From: Aureimonas psammosilenae
GTDB lineage: Bacteria; Pseudomonadota; Alphaproteobacteria; Rhizobiales; Rhizobiaceae
DNA: 59,560 nucleotides
NCBI RefSeq assembly: GCF_009176975.1
Contig: NZ_WEZG01000017.1
Coordinates: forward strand, 1-59,560
Reading direction: 5' to 3'
Shown here: one piece after another, positions 8,333 through 16,995 of the stretch
Numbering within the stretch: the first letter of the stretch is position 1
How the letters are laid out: each line of letters begins with the position of its first letter
Translations under genes and position numbers: made by a program
Notes under the pieces: model-generated
Seen by the model: only the letters and a program-made list of their open reading frames with translations
The model's database searches: none
What the model was told of the DNA's origin: nothing

Positions 8333-9001
8333 ATGGATCGGATCACAACGCCCGCCCCCGCGGTGGCGAAGCCCAAGCTGCTTGTCCTCGGGGCGACCGG
8401 GGGAACCGGACGGCACATCGTCAGACAAGCGGTCGAGCAGGGTTACGACGTCACCGTACTCGCCCGCTCTGCGGAGAAGGCGAGCAAGCTGAACGGTGCC
8501 ACGATCGTCGTCGGGGACGCCCTTGACCCGGCTGCCGTGCGCCGGTCGCTGGAGGGGCGGGACGCCGTCATCAGCGCCCTCGGGACGCCGGCAAGCCCCT
8601 TCAGGGAGGTCACGCTTCTCTCCTCCGCCACTCTGGTCCTCGTCGACGCGTTGAAGGCGGAGAACGTCAAGCGCCTGGTCGCCGTCACCGGGATCGGCGC
8701 GGGCGACAGCGCCGGGCATGGCGGCTTCCTGTTCGACAGGCTTATCTTCCCGCTGCTCCTGCGCCACGTCTACGCCGACAAGAACCGGCAGGAGGCGATC
8801 GTCAGGAACAGCGGGCTCGACTGGACACTCGTCCGCCCGTCCGTCCTCAACGACAAAACGATGGGCAAGCCGATCCGGGCGCTCGAGGACCTCTCGCGGT
8901 TCCATGGCGGTACGATCTCGCGAGCCGACGTCGCCAGTTTCGTCCTTGATCAGGTGACGGGCGATGAATGGCTGCATCGCTCGCCGTTGGTCACCTGGTA
9001 G
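8333..9001 (+). CDS. NAD(P)H-binding protein (atypical SDR)
   Basis: A 222-residue protein with the Rossmann motif LLVLGATGGTGRHIVRQA at residues 13-30 and DVTVLARSAEKASKL. GRDAVISALGTPASPF and the later LDWTLVRPSVLND match the NAD(P)H-binding domain of the SDR-a5/YwnB-type proteins. The likely chemistry is NADPH-dependent reduction of a small carbonyl, quinone or flavin; the substrate is unknown. It is the last gene of the LysR-linked operon and is convergent with the next SDR. Confidence 0.88.
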   Translation: MDRITTPAPAVAKPKLLVLGATGGTGRHIVRQAVEQGYDVTVLARSAEKASKLNGATIVVGDALDPAAVRRSLEGRDAVISALGTPASPFREVTLLSSATLVLVDALKAENVKRLVAVTGIGAGDSAGHGGFLFDRLIFPLLLRHVYADKNRQEAIVRNSGLDWTLVRPSVLNDKTMGKPIRALEDLSRFHGGTISRADVASFVLDQVTGDEWLHRSPLVTW

Positions 9002-9035
9002 AAGCAGCGCTGCGGCTCCGGCATCCCGACGGAGC

Positions 9036-9791
9036 TCAGCCGGCCGCGCTAACCAGCGCCACCGCGTCCGCGCCCGCCGGCAGCCGCATGGAGCAGTTCG
9101 GATCCGTCGCGGCCCTCCACACCGCTTCGACGACATCCGACGACTGGGTACTTGGCCCGGCTACCTCCCGCATGCGCGCGATGGTTGCCTCGGTAAACTC
9201 CGCATAGGCGTCCGGGAACCCGCCGGCGCCCTGGATGCGGGCGAAAGCGCTCTTCCCGAAGCTCGTGTCGGGCGCCTGGCCGGGCAGCACGATGCGGACG
9301 GTCACGCCGTAGGGTTCGAGCTCGAGCGCGACGGACTCGGTGAAGGCGTTCACGGCTGCCTTGCTGGCCGTGTAGACGGACAGGAGCGGCAGGGGCTTCA
9401 GCGTGACGGCGGAAGTCACGTTGACGATCGTGCCCGCCCTGCGCTCGCGGAACTGCGGCAGCACCGCCTGCACGACCCGCATGGTGCCGATCGTGTTGGT
9501 CTCGAAGATGTCGCGTGCGACGTCCATCGGCGTGCCTTCCAGAGCGTTCAGCCAGCCGATGCCCGCGTTGTTGACGAGGACGTCGATGGGGCCGCCCGCC
9601 TCGATGGCCTGCCGGACGCTCTCGTCGCTCCGGACGTCGAGGGGAAGAATGCGAAGGTTCTCCGAGGCCGGCAGGATGCTGTCATCGGGCGTGCGCATCG
9701 TGGCGACGACCTTCCAGCCTTGGTCGAGAAAGTGCTTGGCGATATCGAGCCCGAAGCCGGACGAGCAGCCCGTGATGAGGACGGTGTTCAT
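9036..9791 (-). CDS. SDR-family oxidoreductase
   Basis: A 251-residue SDR. The cofactor motif is TGCSSGFGLDIAKHF and the NAG motif is VLVNNAGIG. TSAVTLKPLPLLSVYTASK gives Ser, Tyr and Lys (YxxxK). TVRIVLPGQAPDTSFGKS follows, typical of the 17-beta-HSD-like classical SDRs. The gene ends in PAGADAVAL, common to these enzymes. It is divergent from an AraC gene across 98 bp, which likely regulates it. Substrate not predictable. Confidence 0.9.
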   Translation of the reverse strand: MNTVLITGCSSGFGLDIAKHFLDQGWKVVATMRTPDDSILPASENLRILPLDVRSDESVRQAIEAGGPIDVLVNNAGIGWLNALEGTPMDVARDIFETNTIGTMRVVQAVLPQFRERRAGTIVNVTSAVTLKPLPLLSVYTASKAAVNAFTESVALELEPYGVTVRIVLPGQAPDTSFGKSAFARIQGAGGFPDAYAEFTEATIARMREVAGPSTQSSDVVEAVWRAATDPNCSMRLPAGADAVALVSAAG

Positions 9792-9889
9792 GGTGTCTCC
9801 TGTGGTGCGACGGCACGCGAGACATGTGGACGCCGCAGGGCGGACTGCCTATCGTTCAAAGTCCGTCAAGCGTTAGAGATCGTCCTGAA

Positions 9890-10795
9890 ATGATTGATCC
9901 GTTCGCCGAGGTGGTGGCGCTGATCCAGCCGCGGCTGCCCTTCTCCAAGCAGGCCAGCGGCTCGGGCTCGTGGCGGGTCGACGCTGCGGTGATTGACGAC
10001 CCGCTGTTCTGCCTGATCCTTGAGGGAGCTTCGCTCCTTTCCGTGGCCGGGCAGGTGCCGATTGAACTCGGCGAGAACGACTTCGTCCTTGTTCCGCCCT
10101 CACGCGCCTTCGCCATGTCGAGCCTCGACGGCGGCCCGCCAGGGGGGCAGTCCGTCGTTTCCAAGCTGGACGACGAGACGAGACACGGCGATCCCGACGG
10201 GCCGGCGAACGTGCGCATGCTGGTCGGCCGCCTTGCGTTCGGCTCGCCGGATGCCGGGCTGCTCCTGTCGCTCCTTCCGGACCTCGTCCATGTGCGCGGG
10301 CTGGAGCGCATCGCCACCTTGGTGAAACTCGTCCGAAGCGAGGCGCAGGACGAGAGGCCCGCCCGGGACATGGTGCTGGAGCGTCTGCTGGAGGTGCTCC
10401 TCATCGAGGCGTTGCGGGCGACGTCCGACAGTGCCGCCCCGCCGGGGCTCCTTCGCGGCCTAGCCGATGCCCGGCTGTCGGGCGCGATACGCTCCATGCA
10501 TAAGGACCCACGACGCGACTGGACCGTGGAACAGTTGGCACGGGAGGCGTCGCTTTCCCGCTCGGTGTTCTTCGACAGGTTCCGCCGGGAGGTGGGGACC
10601 GCGCCCATCGAGTACCTTCTGTCCTGGAGGATGGCGCTTGCTAGGAACATGCTGCGGCGGGGGGAGGGCAGCGTGAAGGAGGTCGCGGAACGCGTCGGCT
10701 ACGGGTCCGCCAGCTCCTTCAGCGTCGCGTTCACCCGGTTCGTCGGCATCCCACCGATGCGCTTCGCCCGCGCGGGTGGATCGGGGGGTGGCTAA
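9890..10795 (+). CDS. AraC-family regulator with N-terminal AraC_N domain
   Basis: A 301-residue regulator. The N-terminal ~150 residues form a cupin-like AraC_N domain (DDPLFCLILEGASLLSVAGQ, with LGENDFVLVPP). Two helix-turn-helix motifs follow: DWTVEQLAREASLSRSVFFDRFR and SVKEVAERVGYGSASSFSVAFTR (each abbreviated by its ends in the family: WTVEQLA, FFDRFR; VKEVAERVGY, FSVAFTR). GIPPMRFAR closes the domain. ATG 9890 is chosen over 9824 because the family opens near this point. It is divergent from the SDR gene, and a member of the dispersed repeat follows it. Confidence 0.9.
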   Translation: MIDPFAEVVALIQPRLPFSKQASGSGSWRVDAAVIDDPLFCLILEGASLLSVAGQVPIELGENDFVLVPPSRAFAMSSLDGGPPGGQSVVSKLDDETRHGDPDGPANVRMLVGRLAFGSPDAGLLLSLLPDLVHVRGLERIATLVKLVRSEAQDERPARDMVLERLLEVLLIEALRATSDSAAPPGLLRGLADARLSGAIRSMHKDPRRDWTVEQLAREASLSRSVFFDRFRREVGTAPIEYLLSWRMALARNMLRRGEGSVKEVAERVGYGSASSFSVAFTRFVGIPPMRFARAGGSGGG

Positions 10796-10917
10796 CGCCG
10801 ACACCGCCCTATCCGTTGGTGCGCTGTCAAAGATGAGAATTGGATGCCGCCTGCGGACCGATCGAGGGCGGGGCACCTGAGGACGACCGCCTCAGATTGA
10901 CGCCCCCTCATCTGGGT

Positions 10918-10971
10918 GGATGGAAACCCGACTGTCCGCTTCCTGGCGCGTAAAAACTCCAGCGGACAGTC
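10918..10971 (-). repeat. Dispersed ~55-bp repeat, copy B, with 11-bp inverted repeat
   Basis: GACTGTCCGCT at 10930-10940 and AGCGGACAGTC at 10961-10971 are exact inverted copies with a 20-nt loop. Read on the minus strand, the core GGAAGCGGACAGTCGGGTTT matches copy A. It lies between AraC and azoreductase, at the 3' ends of both, and could end transcripts from both sides. Confidence 0.6.
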
Positions 10972-11062
10972 ATGAGATGGTGGAACAGGTGCCCGATTTC
11001 GAAGATCCCGCCGACCTATTGGCTTCTGGCGAGTCGGCACGCTTCAAGGCGTACGGGAAGCC

Positions 11063-11674
11063 TTAAGCCGCTTCGAGGCGACCGATTTCCTCCAACGCCT
11101 TTGCGACCGATGCTTGGCGCTGGTCGGGTCCGATTGCGATGCCTTCAGCTATGATGACGTTCGGGTTCGTGATGCCGATAAAGGCCAAGGCCGCGCGCAT
11201 GTAGGTTTCGGCATGCTCGAAGGACTGGTGCGGCGTACCGACCCCGTAGAAGCCGCCGCGCGACACGGTTAGTACGACGCGCTTACCGCCTGCCAATCCT
11301 TCCGCCCCGTTCGGTCCGTAGCGGAACGTCTTGCCTGCGACGAGGATCCGGTCGATCCAAGCTTTCAACTGGCTCGCCACGGCAAAGTTGTAGAGCGCGA
11401 CGCCGATCACTACCGTGTCGGCGGCAAGGAATTCCTCCAAGACGCGCCCCCCCAGCGCAAGGTCCTCTTGCAATGCTTGGTCGTGCTGAACTTCCGGGCT
11501 CTGGCCGGCGAGGTAGCGTCCCGTCAGATGCCCGATCGGCTCAGCGACAAGATCGCGGTAGGTGACGTCGATGCCGGGCGCGCCCGATCGAAGATGCTCG
11601 ACGACGGCGGCGGAGAGGGCGCGACTCACTGAGTTGTCGCCGAGTATGCTCGAATCGAGATGGAGAAGCTTCAT
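11063..11674 (-). CDS. azoR: FMN-dependent NADH:azo/quinone reductase
   Basis: A 203-residue flavodoxin-like enzyme. It opens MKLLHLDSSILGDNSVSR, the FMN phosphate-binding start of AzoR, followed by GVALYNFAVASQLKAWIDRI and VLTVSRGGFYGVG around the flavin, and GITNPNVIIAEGIAIG near the end. AzoR reduces quinones and azo dyes by two electrons with NADH and so protects from quinone stress. The start at 11674 gives the normal family length of ~200; longer frames are not supported. It is divergent from an HxlR-type gene, echoing the Bacillus yodB/azoR1 relationship, with a GTATC-N5-GATAC palindrome between them. Confidence 0.93.
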   Translation of the reverse strand: MKLLHLDSSILGDNSVSRALSAAVVEHLRSGAPGIDVTYRDLVAEPIGHLTGRYLAGQSPEVQHDQALQEDLALGGRVLEEFLAADTVVIGVALYNFAVASQLKAWIDRILVAGKTFRYGPNGAEGLAGGKRVVLTVSRGGFYGVGTPHQSFEHAETYMRAALAFIGITNPNVIIAEGIAIGPDQRQASVAKALEEIGRLEAA

Positions 11675-11696
11675 GCCGGATGCCTTTGCGCTTGCG

Positions 11697-11711
11697 GTAT
11701 CGGTTTGATAC
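11697..11711. promoter_or_regulatory. Candidate HxlR operator
   Basis: GTATC, five bases, then GATAC, a perfect dyad in the 85-bp gap between azoR and the HxlR gene. A DUF24/HxlR protein would be expected to bind such a site and repress both genes until it is oxidised. Confidence 0.5.
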
Positions 11712-11759
11712 TGACGCCCATTAGATGACCGTCTCGCGCCGTCGCAAGGAGGCACATTT

Positions 11760-12149
11760 TTGGAACCCGGGCACACCGCTGTAACCAATACTCAACTACA
11801 CGAACCCAGCCGTTGTCAGATCGTCAGCGGTGTTCTGGCGCGGATCGGCGACAAGTGGTCGGTGCTCGTGGTCATGCAACTCGGCGCCGGGTCACGCCGC
11901 TTCAGCGAACTCAAACGCGCGATCGGCAGCATCTCGCAGCGCATGCTGACGCTGACGCTGCGCGGCTTGGAGCGCGATGGTCTTGTGACACGGACGGTAA
12001 CTCCATCCATCCCACCACGGGTTGATTACGAACTCACGGAGCTCGGTCGATCCTTGCTTGATCCTGTCCAAGCGATCGGTTCCTGGGCGATCGGCAACCA
12101 CGAGAAGATCACCGTAGCACAGCAGGCATTTGACGCACGCGGTGACTGA
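11760..12149 (+). CDS. HxlR-family regulator, probable redox sensor of azoR
   Basis: A 129-residue winged-helix protein. The HxlR core is ARIGDKWSVLVVMQLGAG at about residues 27-44, then SRRFSELKRAIGSISQRML, and IPPRVDYELTELGRSLL. Cys19, in PSRCQIVSG, lies at the position of the conserved N-terminal Cys that YodB/HypR-type DUF24 proteins use to sense quinones and disulfide stress. Start is TTG 11760, with an AAGGAGG ribosome site seven bases before it. It is divergent from azoR, so repression of azoR relieved by electrophiles is the likely circuit. Confidence 0.9.
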   Translation: MEPGHTAVTNTQLHEPSRCQIVSGVLARIGDKWSVLVVMQLGAGSRRFSELKRAIGSISQRMLTLTLRGLERDGLVTRTVTPSIPPRVDYELTELGRSLLDPVQAIGSWAIGNHEKITVAQQAFDARGD

Positions 12150-12536
12150 CTCGTGCCATATGCGTCTGTGTCAAGCCACCGCTTTGTGCCGCGCGTCACT
12201 CGGCGACGATCATCGCGTTGGTCCGCTTTAGAGAAAATCACCGACGAGCGTGAGCGTCGTAGAAGGGTCGATAGCGGAATGGCAGCGTATTGGCCTCCTG
12301 TCGCCCGAAGCGGACGGTCAGCTCTCGGCCCCTGGCGGTTCTCAGAGGATAGAAGAGGCTACACAGTCGTCTTGATGGCTCGCTGAAGCGGGAGCCATTC
12401 AACGTCGGTCTGGCACCGATCCTGCACCTCCCGTAAGCTCGCTTACTGGTTTCTCCGCTCCCGCGATGCTATGTCACCGTGCACAGCCCGACAGGCTCGC
12501 CCGCTCAGATGGCGAGCGAGCCTCGATGTGAGGGAG
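12150..12536. other. Gap holding one dispersed repeat
   Basis: No coding sequence is supported. The stretch holds repeat copy C at 12277-12331, and otherwise nothing recognisable. It separates the redox-enzyme region from the sugar-transport operon; the 3' ends of both neighbours face it. Confidence 0.6.
12277..12331 (+). repeat. Dispersed ~55-bp repeat, copy C
   Basis: Left arm GAATGGCAGCGTATTGG, then the core GAAGCGGACGGTCAGCTCTC followed by GGCCC. It is the same length and layout as copies E and G. Confidence 0.75.
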
Positions 12537-13379
12537 CTATTCCGAGCCCATCACCAGGCCTTCGATGTCGTGCTTCTGCGTGATGGGCACGAGCTCTTCC
12601 ACCACGCGGCAGACGAGGTGGTCACGCACCGACTGGGGAAGGTTCTCGTGAAAGGCGCGCGTCACCATCATGTCGTGCAGTTCGGCATGGCCGGCGCCCG
12701 GGGCGTCGACGCCGAGAACGAGCACGGGTCGCGAGATCGGAGAAGGGTGAGCCGTGCCCCGGTGCATCATCAGCGCTGAGCGGCAGGAAATGTCGCCCAT
12801 CGAGGGATACTTGCGTGTGGCGCGTTCCTCGTAGCGGCCCCAGAGCGAGCGGTCCGGGAACATCTCGTGTTTCCATTCGCGCCCGTCATCCCACTGCGTG
12901 CCGGGAGCGCATTCGAAGGGTCCCATGTCCTGGGTCACGTCGACGCCGGTCAGATTGAAGGCCAGCGAGGTAATTTTTTTATCCTGCCAGGAATCCTGGG
13001 GGGAAGGGAAGTCGCGGTGCCAGGGTTGGTTCTTGGCACCCTGGAAGGGCGTGTCGAAGCCGATTTCGACAATCTGGTAGTCCGGCCCGCAGACTGCCTC
13101 GCACATGCCGGCAACCCATGGATGGGTGACGAGATCGGTGAAGCCGGAGATGGCCTCCGGGTGAAGCTCCACATACCAGCGCCGGGGACCGCGCGTCACG
13201 GCGCCGCCCGGGCGCTGGATCGCCTCCCAGAAGGCGGTCATCATGTCCTCGCGCATCTGTTCGGTCCATTCCCGCGAGAAGGCGCCCTTCAGGCCGGTGA
13301 TGCCGTCGCGATAGAGCGTGTCGACGCTCGCCTGGATGTCGAAGCTCGGCAGTTCGTGAGGTTTCTGAAGTGCGGACAT
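12537..13379 (-). CDS. Phytanoyl-CoA dioxygenase-family protein
   Basis: A 280-residue cupin-fold Fe(II)/2-oxoglutarate oxygenase. His121 and Asp123 in QPWHRDFP form the HxD half of the iron triad; His211 in GTAHPSPISRPVLVL is the distal His, and Arg217 would bind the 2-oxoglutarate carboxylate. These residues are intact, so it should be active. Family members hydroxylate diverse small molecules, so the substrate is open. It is the last gene of the sugar ABC operon, 15 bp after the second permease, which suggests that it acts on the imported compound. An internal stretch ending VVEELVPIT lies at the C-terminus. Confidence 0.87.
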   Translation of the reverse strand: MSALQKPHELPSFDIQASVDTLYRDGITGLKGAFSREWTEQMREDMMTAFWEAIQRPGGAVTRGPRRWYVELHPEAISGFTDLVTHPWVAGMCEAVCGPDYQIVEIGFDTPFQGAKNQPWHRDFPSPQDSWQDKKITSLAFNLTGVDVTQDMGPFECAPGTQWDDGREWKHEMFPDRSLWGRYEERATRKYPSMGDISCRSALMMHRGTAHPSPISRPVLVLGVDAPGAGHAELHDMMVTRAFHENLPQSVRDHLVCRVVEELVPITQKHDIEGLVMGSE

Positions 13380-13394
13380 GACCGTTCCCTTTGC

Positions 13395-14387
13395 TTAGAA
13401 GTCGTCGGAGGTCTTGGCGATCTTCGCCTGAAGGAGAACGAAGAGGAGGAGAAACAGCCCACGGATCACCGACTGCCAGTAGGCCGACAGGGAGATCCAG
13501 CCCTTGCCGTTCTCGAAGTTCAGGAGGTTGAAGAGGAGCGCGAGGAGCATGGCGCCCGCGAAGGTCGCCCCGACGGAGCCGGAGCCACCGGTGAGAAGGG
13601 TGCCGCCCACCACGACCGCAGCGATGGCGAAAAGCTCCCAGCCCACACCCTCCGTCGGCTGACCCGCGCCGAACTGTGCGGCGAGGATGACGCCGGCAAG
13701 ACCGGCCAGCGCGCCGGAGGCGAGATAGACGCCGAGCTTCAGCCGGTCGACGTTGAGGCCCATCAGACGGGAGGCGTCCTCAGCCCCGCCGATGGCGAGC
13801 ACACGGCGGCCGGTGCGGGTCCGCTCGAGGACGAGCCAGCCGACCAGATAGGCGGCGACCATGACGAGGGCCGGTACGGGCAGGCCGAACAGATCGCCCT
13901 GGCCGAACTCGGTGAAGGCGGTGTCGTAGGAGGCCGAGACGGACTGGTTGTCGGCCAGAAGCAGGGCAGAGCCGTAAGCGGCCAGCATGGTGGCGAGCGT
14001 CGCGATGAAGGGCGCGATGCCCAGGCGCGTGACTATGACGCCGTTCAGGAGCCCGGCGACGAGACCCGTCGCGGTGCCGGCCGCAACGCCTGCAAGGAGG
14101 CCGTAGGGCGAGGCGAGGGCCGCCACGACGCTGGCGAGCGCCGCCACGGCGCCGACGGACAGATCGATGCCGCCGGTGATGATCACGAAGGTCATGCCGA
14201 GCGCGATCAGCGCGAACATCGCGTTGTACCGCAGGAAGCTCAGGATGTTGTATTCCGACAGGAAGTTGTCGTAGCGCGCCCATCCGAAGAGGACGAGAAG
14301 CACGAGGGCGACGACGACGCCGACCTTGGCGATGTCCTGGGGCGAGGCGAAGAGCGTGCGGGGCGAGGCGGACGGGTTGAGTGACAT
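13395..14387 (-). CDS. yjfF: Sugar ABC transporter permease, YjfF-like
   Basis: A 330-residue RbsC/BPD_transp_2 permease with about nine to ten membrane segments. GMTFVIITGGIDLSVGAVAAL is the hallmark of this class (shown by its end parts GMTFVIITGG and IDLSVGAV), and the C-terminal half has GAGQPTEGVGWELFAIAAVV and LTGGSGSVGATFAGAML. It is the second permease of the operon; its ATG overlaps the stop of the preceding permease (TGATG). An SBP-ATPase-permease-permease order is that of E. coli ytfQ-ytfR-ytfT-yjfF, the galactofuranose importer. Symbol assigned by order and similarity. Confidence 0.8.
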   Translation of the reverse strand: MSLNPSASPRTLFASPQDIAKVGVVVALVLLVLFGWARYDNFLSEYNILSFLRYNAMFALIALGMTFVIITGGIDLSVGAVAALASVVAALASPYGLLAGVAAGTATGLVAGLLNGVIVTRLGIAPFIATLATMLAAYGSALLLADNQSVSASYDTAFTEFGQGDLFGLPVPALVMVAAYLVGWLVLERTRTGRRVLAIGGAEDASRLMGLNVDRLKLGVYLASGALAGLAGVILAAQFGAGQPTEGVGWELFAIAAVVVGGTLLTGGSGSVGATFAGAMLLALLFNLLNFENGKGWISLSAYWQSVIRGLFLLLFVLLQAKIAKTSDDF

Positions 14388-15403
14388 CAGCCGGTCTTTC
14401 CGAGCGAGCGCTGCTGGATCCAGACGGCGGCCACGATCAGCGCCGCCTTGACCACGAGGGCCGCGGCATCCGGCACGCCGTTGGCCAGAAGCGTGTAGCG
14501 CACGAGCTGGATCACAAGAGCGCCGAGCAGCGTGCCGACCATCGATGCCCGACCGCCCGACAGGAGCGTGCCGCCGACCGCGACCGCCGCGATGGCGTCG
14601 AGTTCCATGCCAAGGCCAACGAGATTAGCGTCGCTCGCCCCGTTGCGGGCGATCACGACAAGGCCCGCGAGACCGGCAAGCGCGCCGCTCGCCACATAGG
14701 CCAAGGTTCGCACACGTCGCACCGAGATGCCGGAGAGATGCGCCGCGCGAGCGTTGCCGCCGACGGCGATGAGCTGGCGTCCATAAAGGGTCTTCGTCAG
14801 CACGAAGGCGCCGATGGCGACGATCAGTACCATGAGCACCACCTGGATCGGCACACCCGCGATACGGCCGAGTCCGATCGCCTGGAAGCCCGGCTCTCGA
14901 AAGACTTGCAGATTGCCGTTTGTCACGACCTGCGCGAGGCCGCGCCCGGCGATGAAAAGAACAAGGGTCGCGACAATCGGTTGGATGGAGAAGCGCGTCA
15001 CCAGCCAGCCATTGAAGAGGCCGAGGAGGGCTGCGACGAGGATCGGCAGCACGAAGGCAAGCGCGATGCCGACCCAATGCGCGGGCAGCGGAAATAAGGT
15101 GCCGGTGAAGACCAGGGGGGCCAGCGCCCCCGAGATCGCCATCAGCGAGCCGACCGAAAGATCGATGCCCCCGGACGCAACCACCAGCGTCATGCCGACC
15201 GCGACGATGACGATCGCGCAAGCCTGCGTGAGGTTCACGTTCAAGGTCTGCCAGGACAGGAAGTTCGGTGTGAAGACGGCGTTGAAGGCGAGAAGCAGAA
15301 GCAGCGCCACGACGACGCCGTAGCGGCGCACCAGCTCGGCCGTTTTGGGGCGGGCGCGAGGGCTGCGAGCCGGGGCGGTTGCTGTGAGGGTCGGGTGGCT
15401 CAT
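14387..15403 (-). CDS. ytfT: Sugar ABC transporter permease, YtfT-like
   Basis: A 338-residue inner-membrane permease of the RbsC type. The signature segment reads GMTLVVASGG then IDLSVGSLMAISGAL; the later NGASDANLVGLGMELDAIAA and VGGTLLSGGRASMVGTLLG are the cytoplasmic-loop and final helix motifs. The first ~25 residues are basic and Ala/Pro-rich. It overlaps the ATPase gene by four bases (ATGA) and the next permease by one base, so all are translated together. Partner of the YjfF-like subunit in a heterodimeric channel. Confidence 0.82.
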   Translation of the reverse strand: MSHPTLTATAPARSPRARPKTAELVRRYGVVVALLLLLAFNAVFTPNFLSWQTLNVNLTQACAIVIVAVGMTLVVASGGIDLSVGSLMAISGALAPLVFTGTLFPLPAHWVGIALAFVLPILVAALLGLFNGWLVTRFSIQPIVATLVLFIAGRGLAQVVTNGNLQVFREPGFQAIGLGRIAGVPIQVVLMVLIVAIGAFVLTKTLYGRQLIAVGGNARAAHLSGISVRRVRTLAYVASGALAGLAGLVVIARNGASDANLVGLGMELDAIAAVAVGGTLLSGGRASMVGTLLGALVIQLVRYTLLANGVPDAAALVVKAALIVAAVWIQQRSLGKTG

Positions 15404-16923
15404 CGCGCGGAAACCTCCGGTGCGGCGCGCGGGGCATCGGCCGCCATAGCCGAAAGGATCGCGGGTTCGGAAATGCCGTCGCCGGACAGTTCGGCGACCG
15501 TCTGTCCGTCGGCAAGGACGGTGACGCGGTCGGCAAGGCTCAGCACCTCCTCGATCTCCGAAGAGATCATCAGGACGCCGAGCCCATCCTTTGACAGTTC
15601 GCGCAGAAGGGTTAGAATTTCGGCCTTGGCCCCGATGTCGATGCCGCGGGTCGGCTCGTCGACGATCAGGAGGCGCGGGTTCATGGCGAGCCAGCGTGCG
15701 AGCAGCACCTTCTGCTGGTTGCCACCCGACAGTTCGCGGATCTTCTGGTCAGGCGAGGCGAGCTTGATGCCGAGCCGCGTCACGAAGCGATTGACCACGG
15801 CCCGCTGCGCCGCCTCGTCCACCAGCCCCGCCTTGGCAAGACGGGGCATCAAGGCGAGCGTGAGGTTCTCGGCGACGCTCATGTCGGGCACGATCCCCTC
15901 GATCTTGCGGTCCTCGCTGCAGAAGCCGAACCCGGCGGCGATCGCCTCGGCGGGGCCGGAGAAGACGCGCGGGGTCCCGTCGAGATGGAGCGTGCCGGCA
16001 TCGGGACGGTCGGCGCCGAAGACGATGCGGGCGGTCTCCGTACGCCCCGAGCCGAGGAGCCCGGCCAGCGCCACCACTTCGCCGCGCCCGACCGAGACGC
16101 TGGCCCCGTTCAGCCGGCGTCCGGCGACGAGGTCGCGCGCGTCGAGGAGCGCCTGGGGCGCTGCATCCGTCTGCAGAGCACCGAGCCGCTTCTCCGCCTC
16201 GGCCAGCGTGCGGCCGAGCATAGCTGTGACGAGGTCGATCTTGGCGATCTCGCCCATGCGGTGAACCCCGACCGTCTGGCCGTCGCGCATGATCGTGACG
16301 CGGTCGCAGACGGCGTAGAGTTCGTCCATGCGGTGGCTGACGAAGAGGACGGCGACGCCTTCCCCGGTCAGTTTCCGGATCGTTGCAAACAGCGTCTCGA
16401 CTTCGCGCTCGTCCAGCGAGGAGGTGGATTCGTCCATGATGACGAGGCGGGCGCGCATCGACAGGGCGCGGGCGATTGCCACCATCTGGCGCGTGGCGGC
16501 ATTGAAGCGCCCGAGTGGCTGGGACACGTTGACGGCCAAGCCGAAGCCGGCGAGCAGCCGTTCGGCCTCGCGCGCCATGGCACGGCGGTCGGTGAGGCCG
16601 AAGCGGGTCAGTTCGCGGCCGAGAAAAATGTTCTCCGTCACCGAGCGCTGGGCAACGAGATTGATCTCCTGGTAGATCGTGGCGATGCCCGACTCTTGCG
16701 CCGCGCCGGGGCTGGCAAAGTCCACCGGACTGCCGTCAAGGGTGATCGCCCCGCCGTCGCGCCGATAGGCACCGGTCAGGATCTTGATGAGAGTGGACTT
16801 GCCCGCGCCGTTCTGGCCGATCAGGGCCATGACCTCGCCCGGCTCGATCTCTAGCGAAGCGCCGGACAGAGCCGGCACGCCGGAAAAGGACTTCTCGATC
16901 TCGCGCATTGACACGAGCGCCAT
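15400..16923 (-). CDS. ytfR: Sugar ABC transporter ATPase with two nucleotide-binding domains, YtfR-like
   Basis: A 507-residue tandem ATPase of the RbsA/MglA class. The N-terminal half has Walker A GQNGAGKSTL, the signature FNAATRQMVAIARAL (a degenerate ABC signature, as is normal here), and Walker B LVIMDESTSSLD. The second half has the degenerate Walker A GLLGSGRTETARI, signature LSGGNQQKVLLARWL and Walker B LLIVDEPTRGIDIGAK. The protein energises import by the two permeases. A hairpin with a UUCG loop separates it from the SBP gene upstream, consistent with higher SBP expression. Confidence 0.9.
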   Translation of the reverse strand: MALVSMREIEKSFSGVPALSGASLEIEPGEVMALIGQNGAGKSTLIKILTGAYRRDGGAITLDGSPVDFASPGAAQESGIATIYQEINLVAQRSVTENIFLGRELTRFGLTDRRAMAREAERLLAGFGLAVNVSQPLGRFNAATRQMVAIARALSMRARLVIMDESTSSLDEREVETLFATIRKLTGEGVAVLFVSHRMDELYAVCDRVTIMRDGQTVGVHRMGEIAKIDLVTAMLGRTLAEAEKRLGALQTDAAPQALLDARDLVAGRRLNGASVSVGRGEVVALAGLLGSGRTETARIVFGADRPDAGTLHLDGTPRVFSGPAEAIAAGFGFCSEDRKIEGIVPDMSVAENLTLALMPRLAKAGLVDEAAQRAVVNRFVTRLGIKLASPDQKIRELSGGNQQKVLLARWLAMNPRLLIVDEPTRGIDIGAKAEILTLLRELSKDGLGVLMISSEIEEVLSLADRVTVLADGQTVAELSGDGISEPAILSAMAADAPRAAPEVSAR

Positions 16924-16950
16924 GGCCTTGCACTCCGCTGTTCGGTCTGC

Positions 16951-16968
16951 GCCCGGCCGAAGCCGGGC
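16951..16968 (-). other. Intercistronic hairpin with UUCG tetraloop
   Basis: On the minus strand: GCCCGGC, TTCG, GCCGGGC. The loop is closed by C-G, the classic highly stable cUUCGg form. It lies just after the SBP stop codon and before the ATPase gene; such hairpins commonly protect SBP mRNA from 3' decay and raise its level over the membrane subunits. Confidence 0.75.
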
Positions 16969-16995
16969 AGCAAGGTCGGTGCGAACCTTCGAGGC

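Noticed and set aside
12867-14384. 505-residue plus-strand open frame
   Set aside because: Antisense to the PhyH-like oxygenase and YjfF-like permease; the Asp/Glu/Arg-rich composition has no family features.
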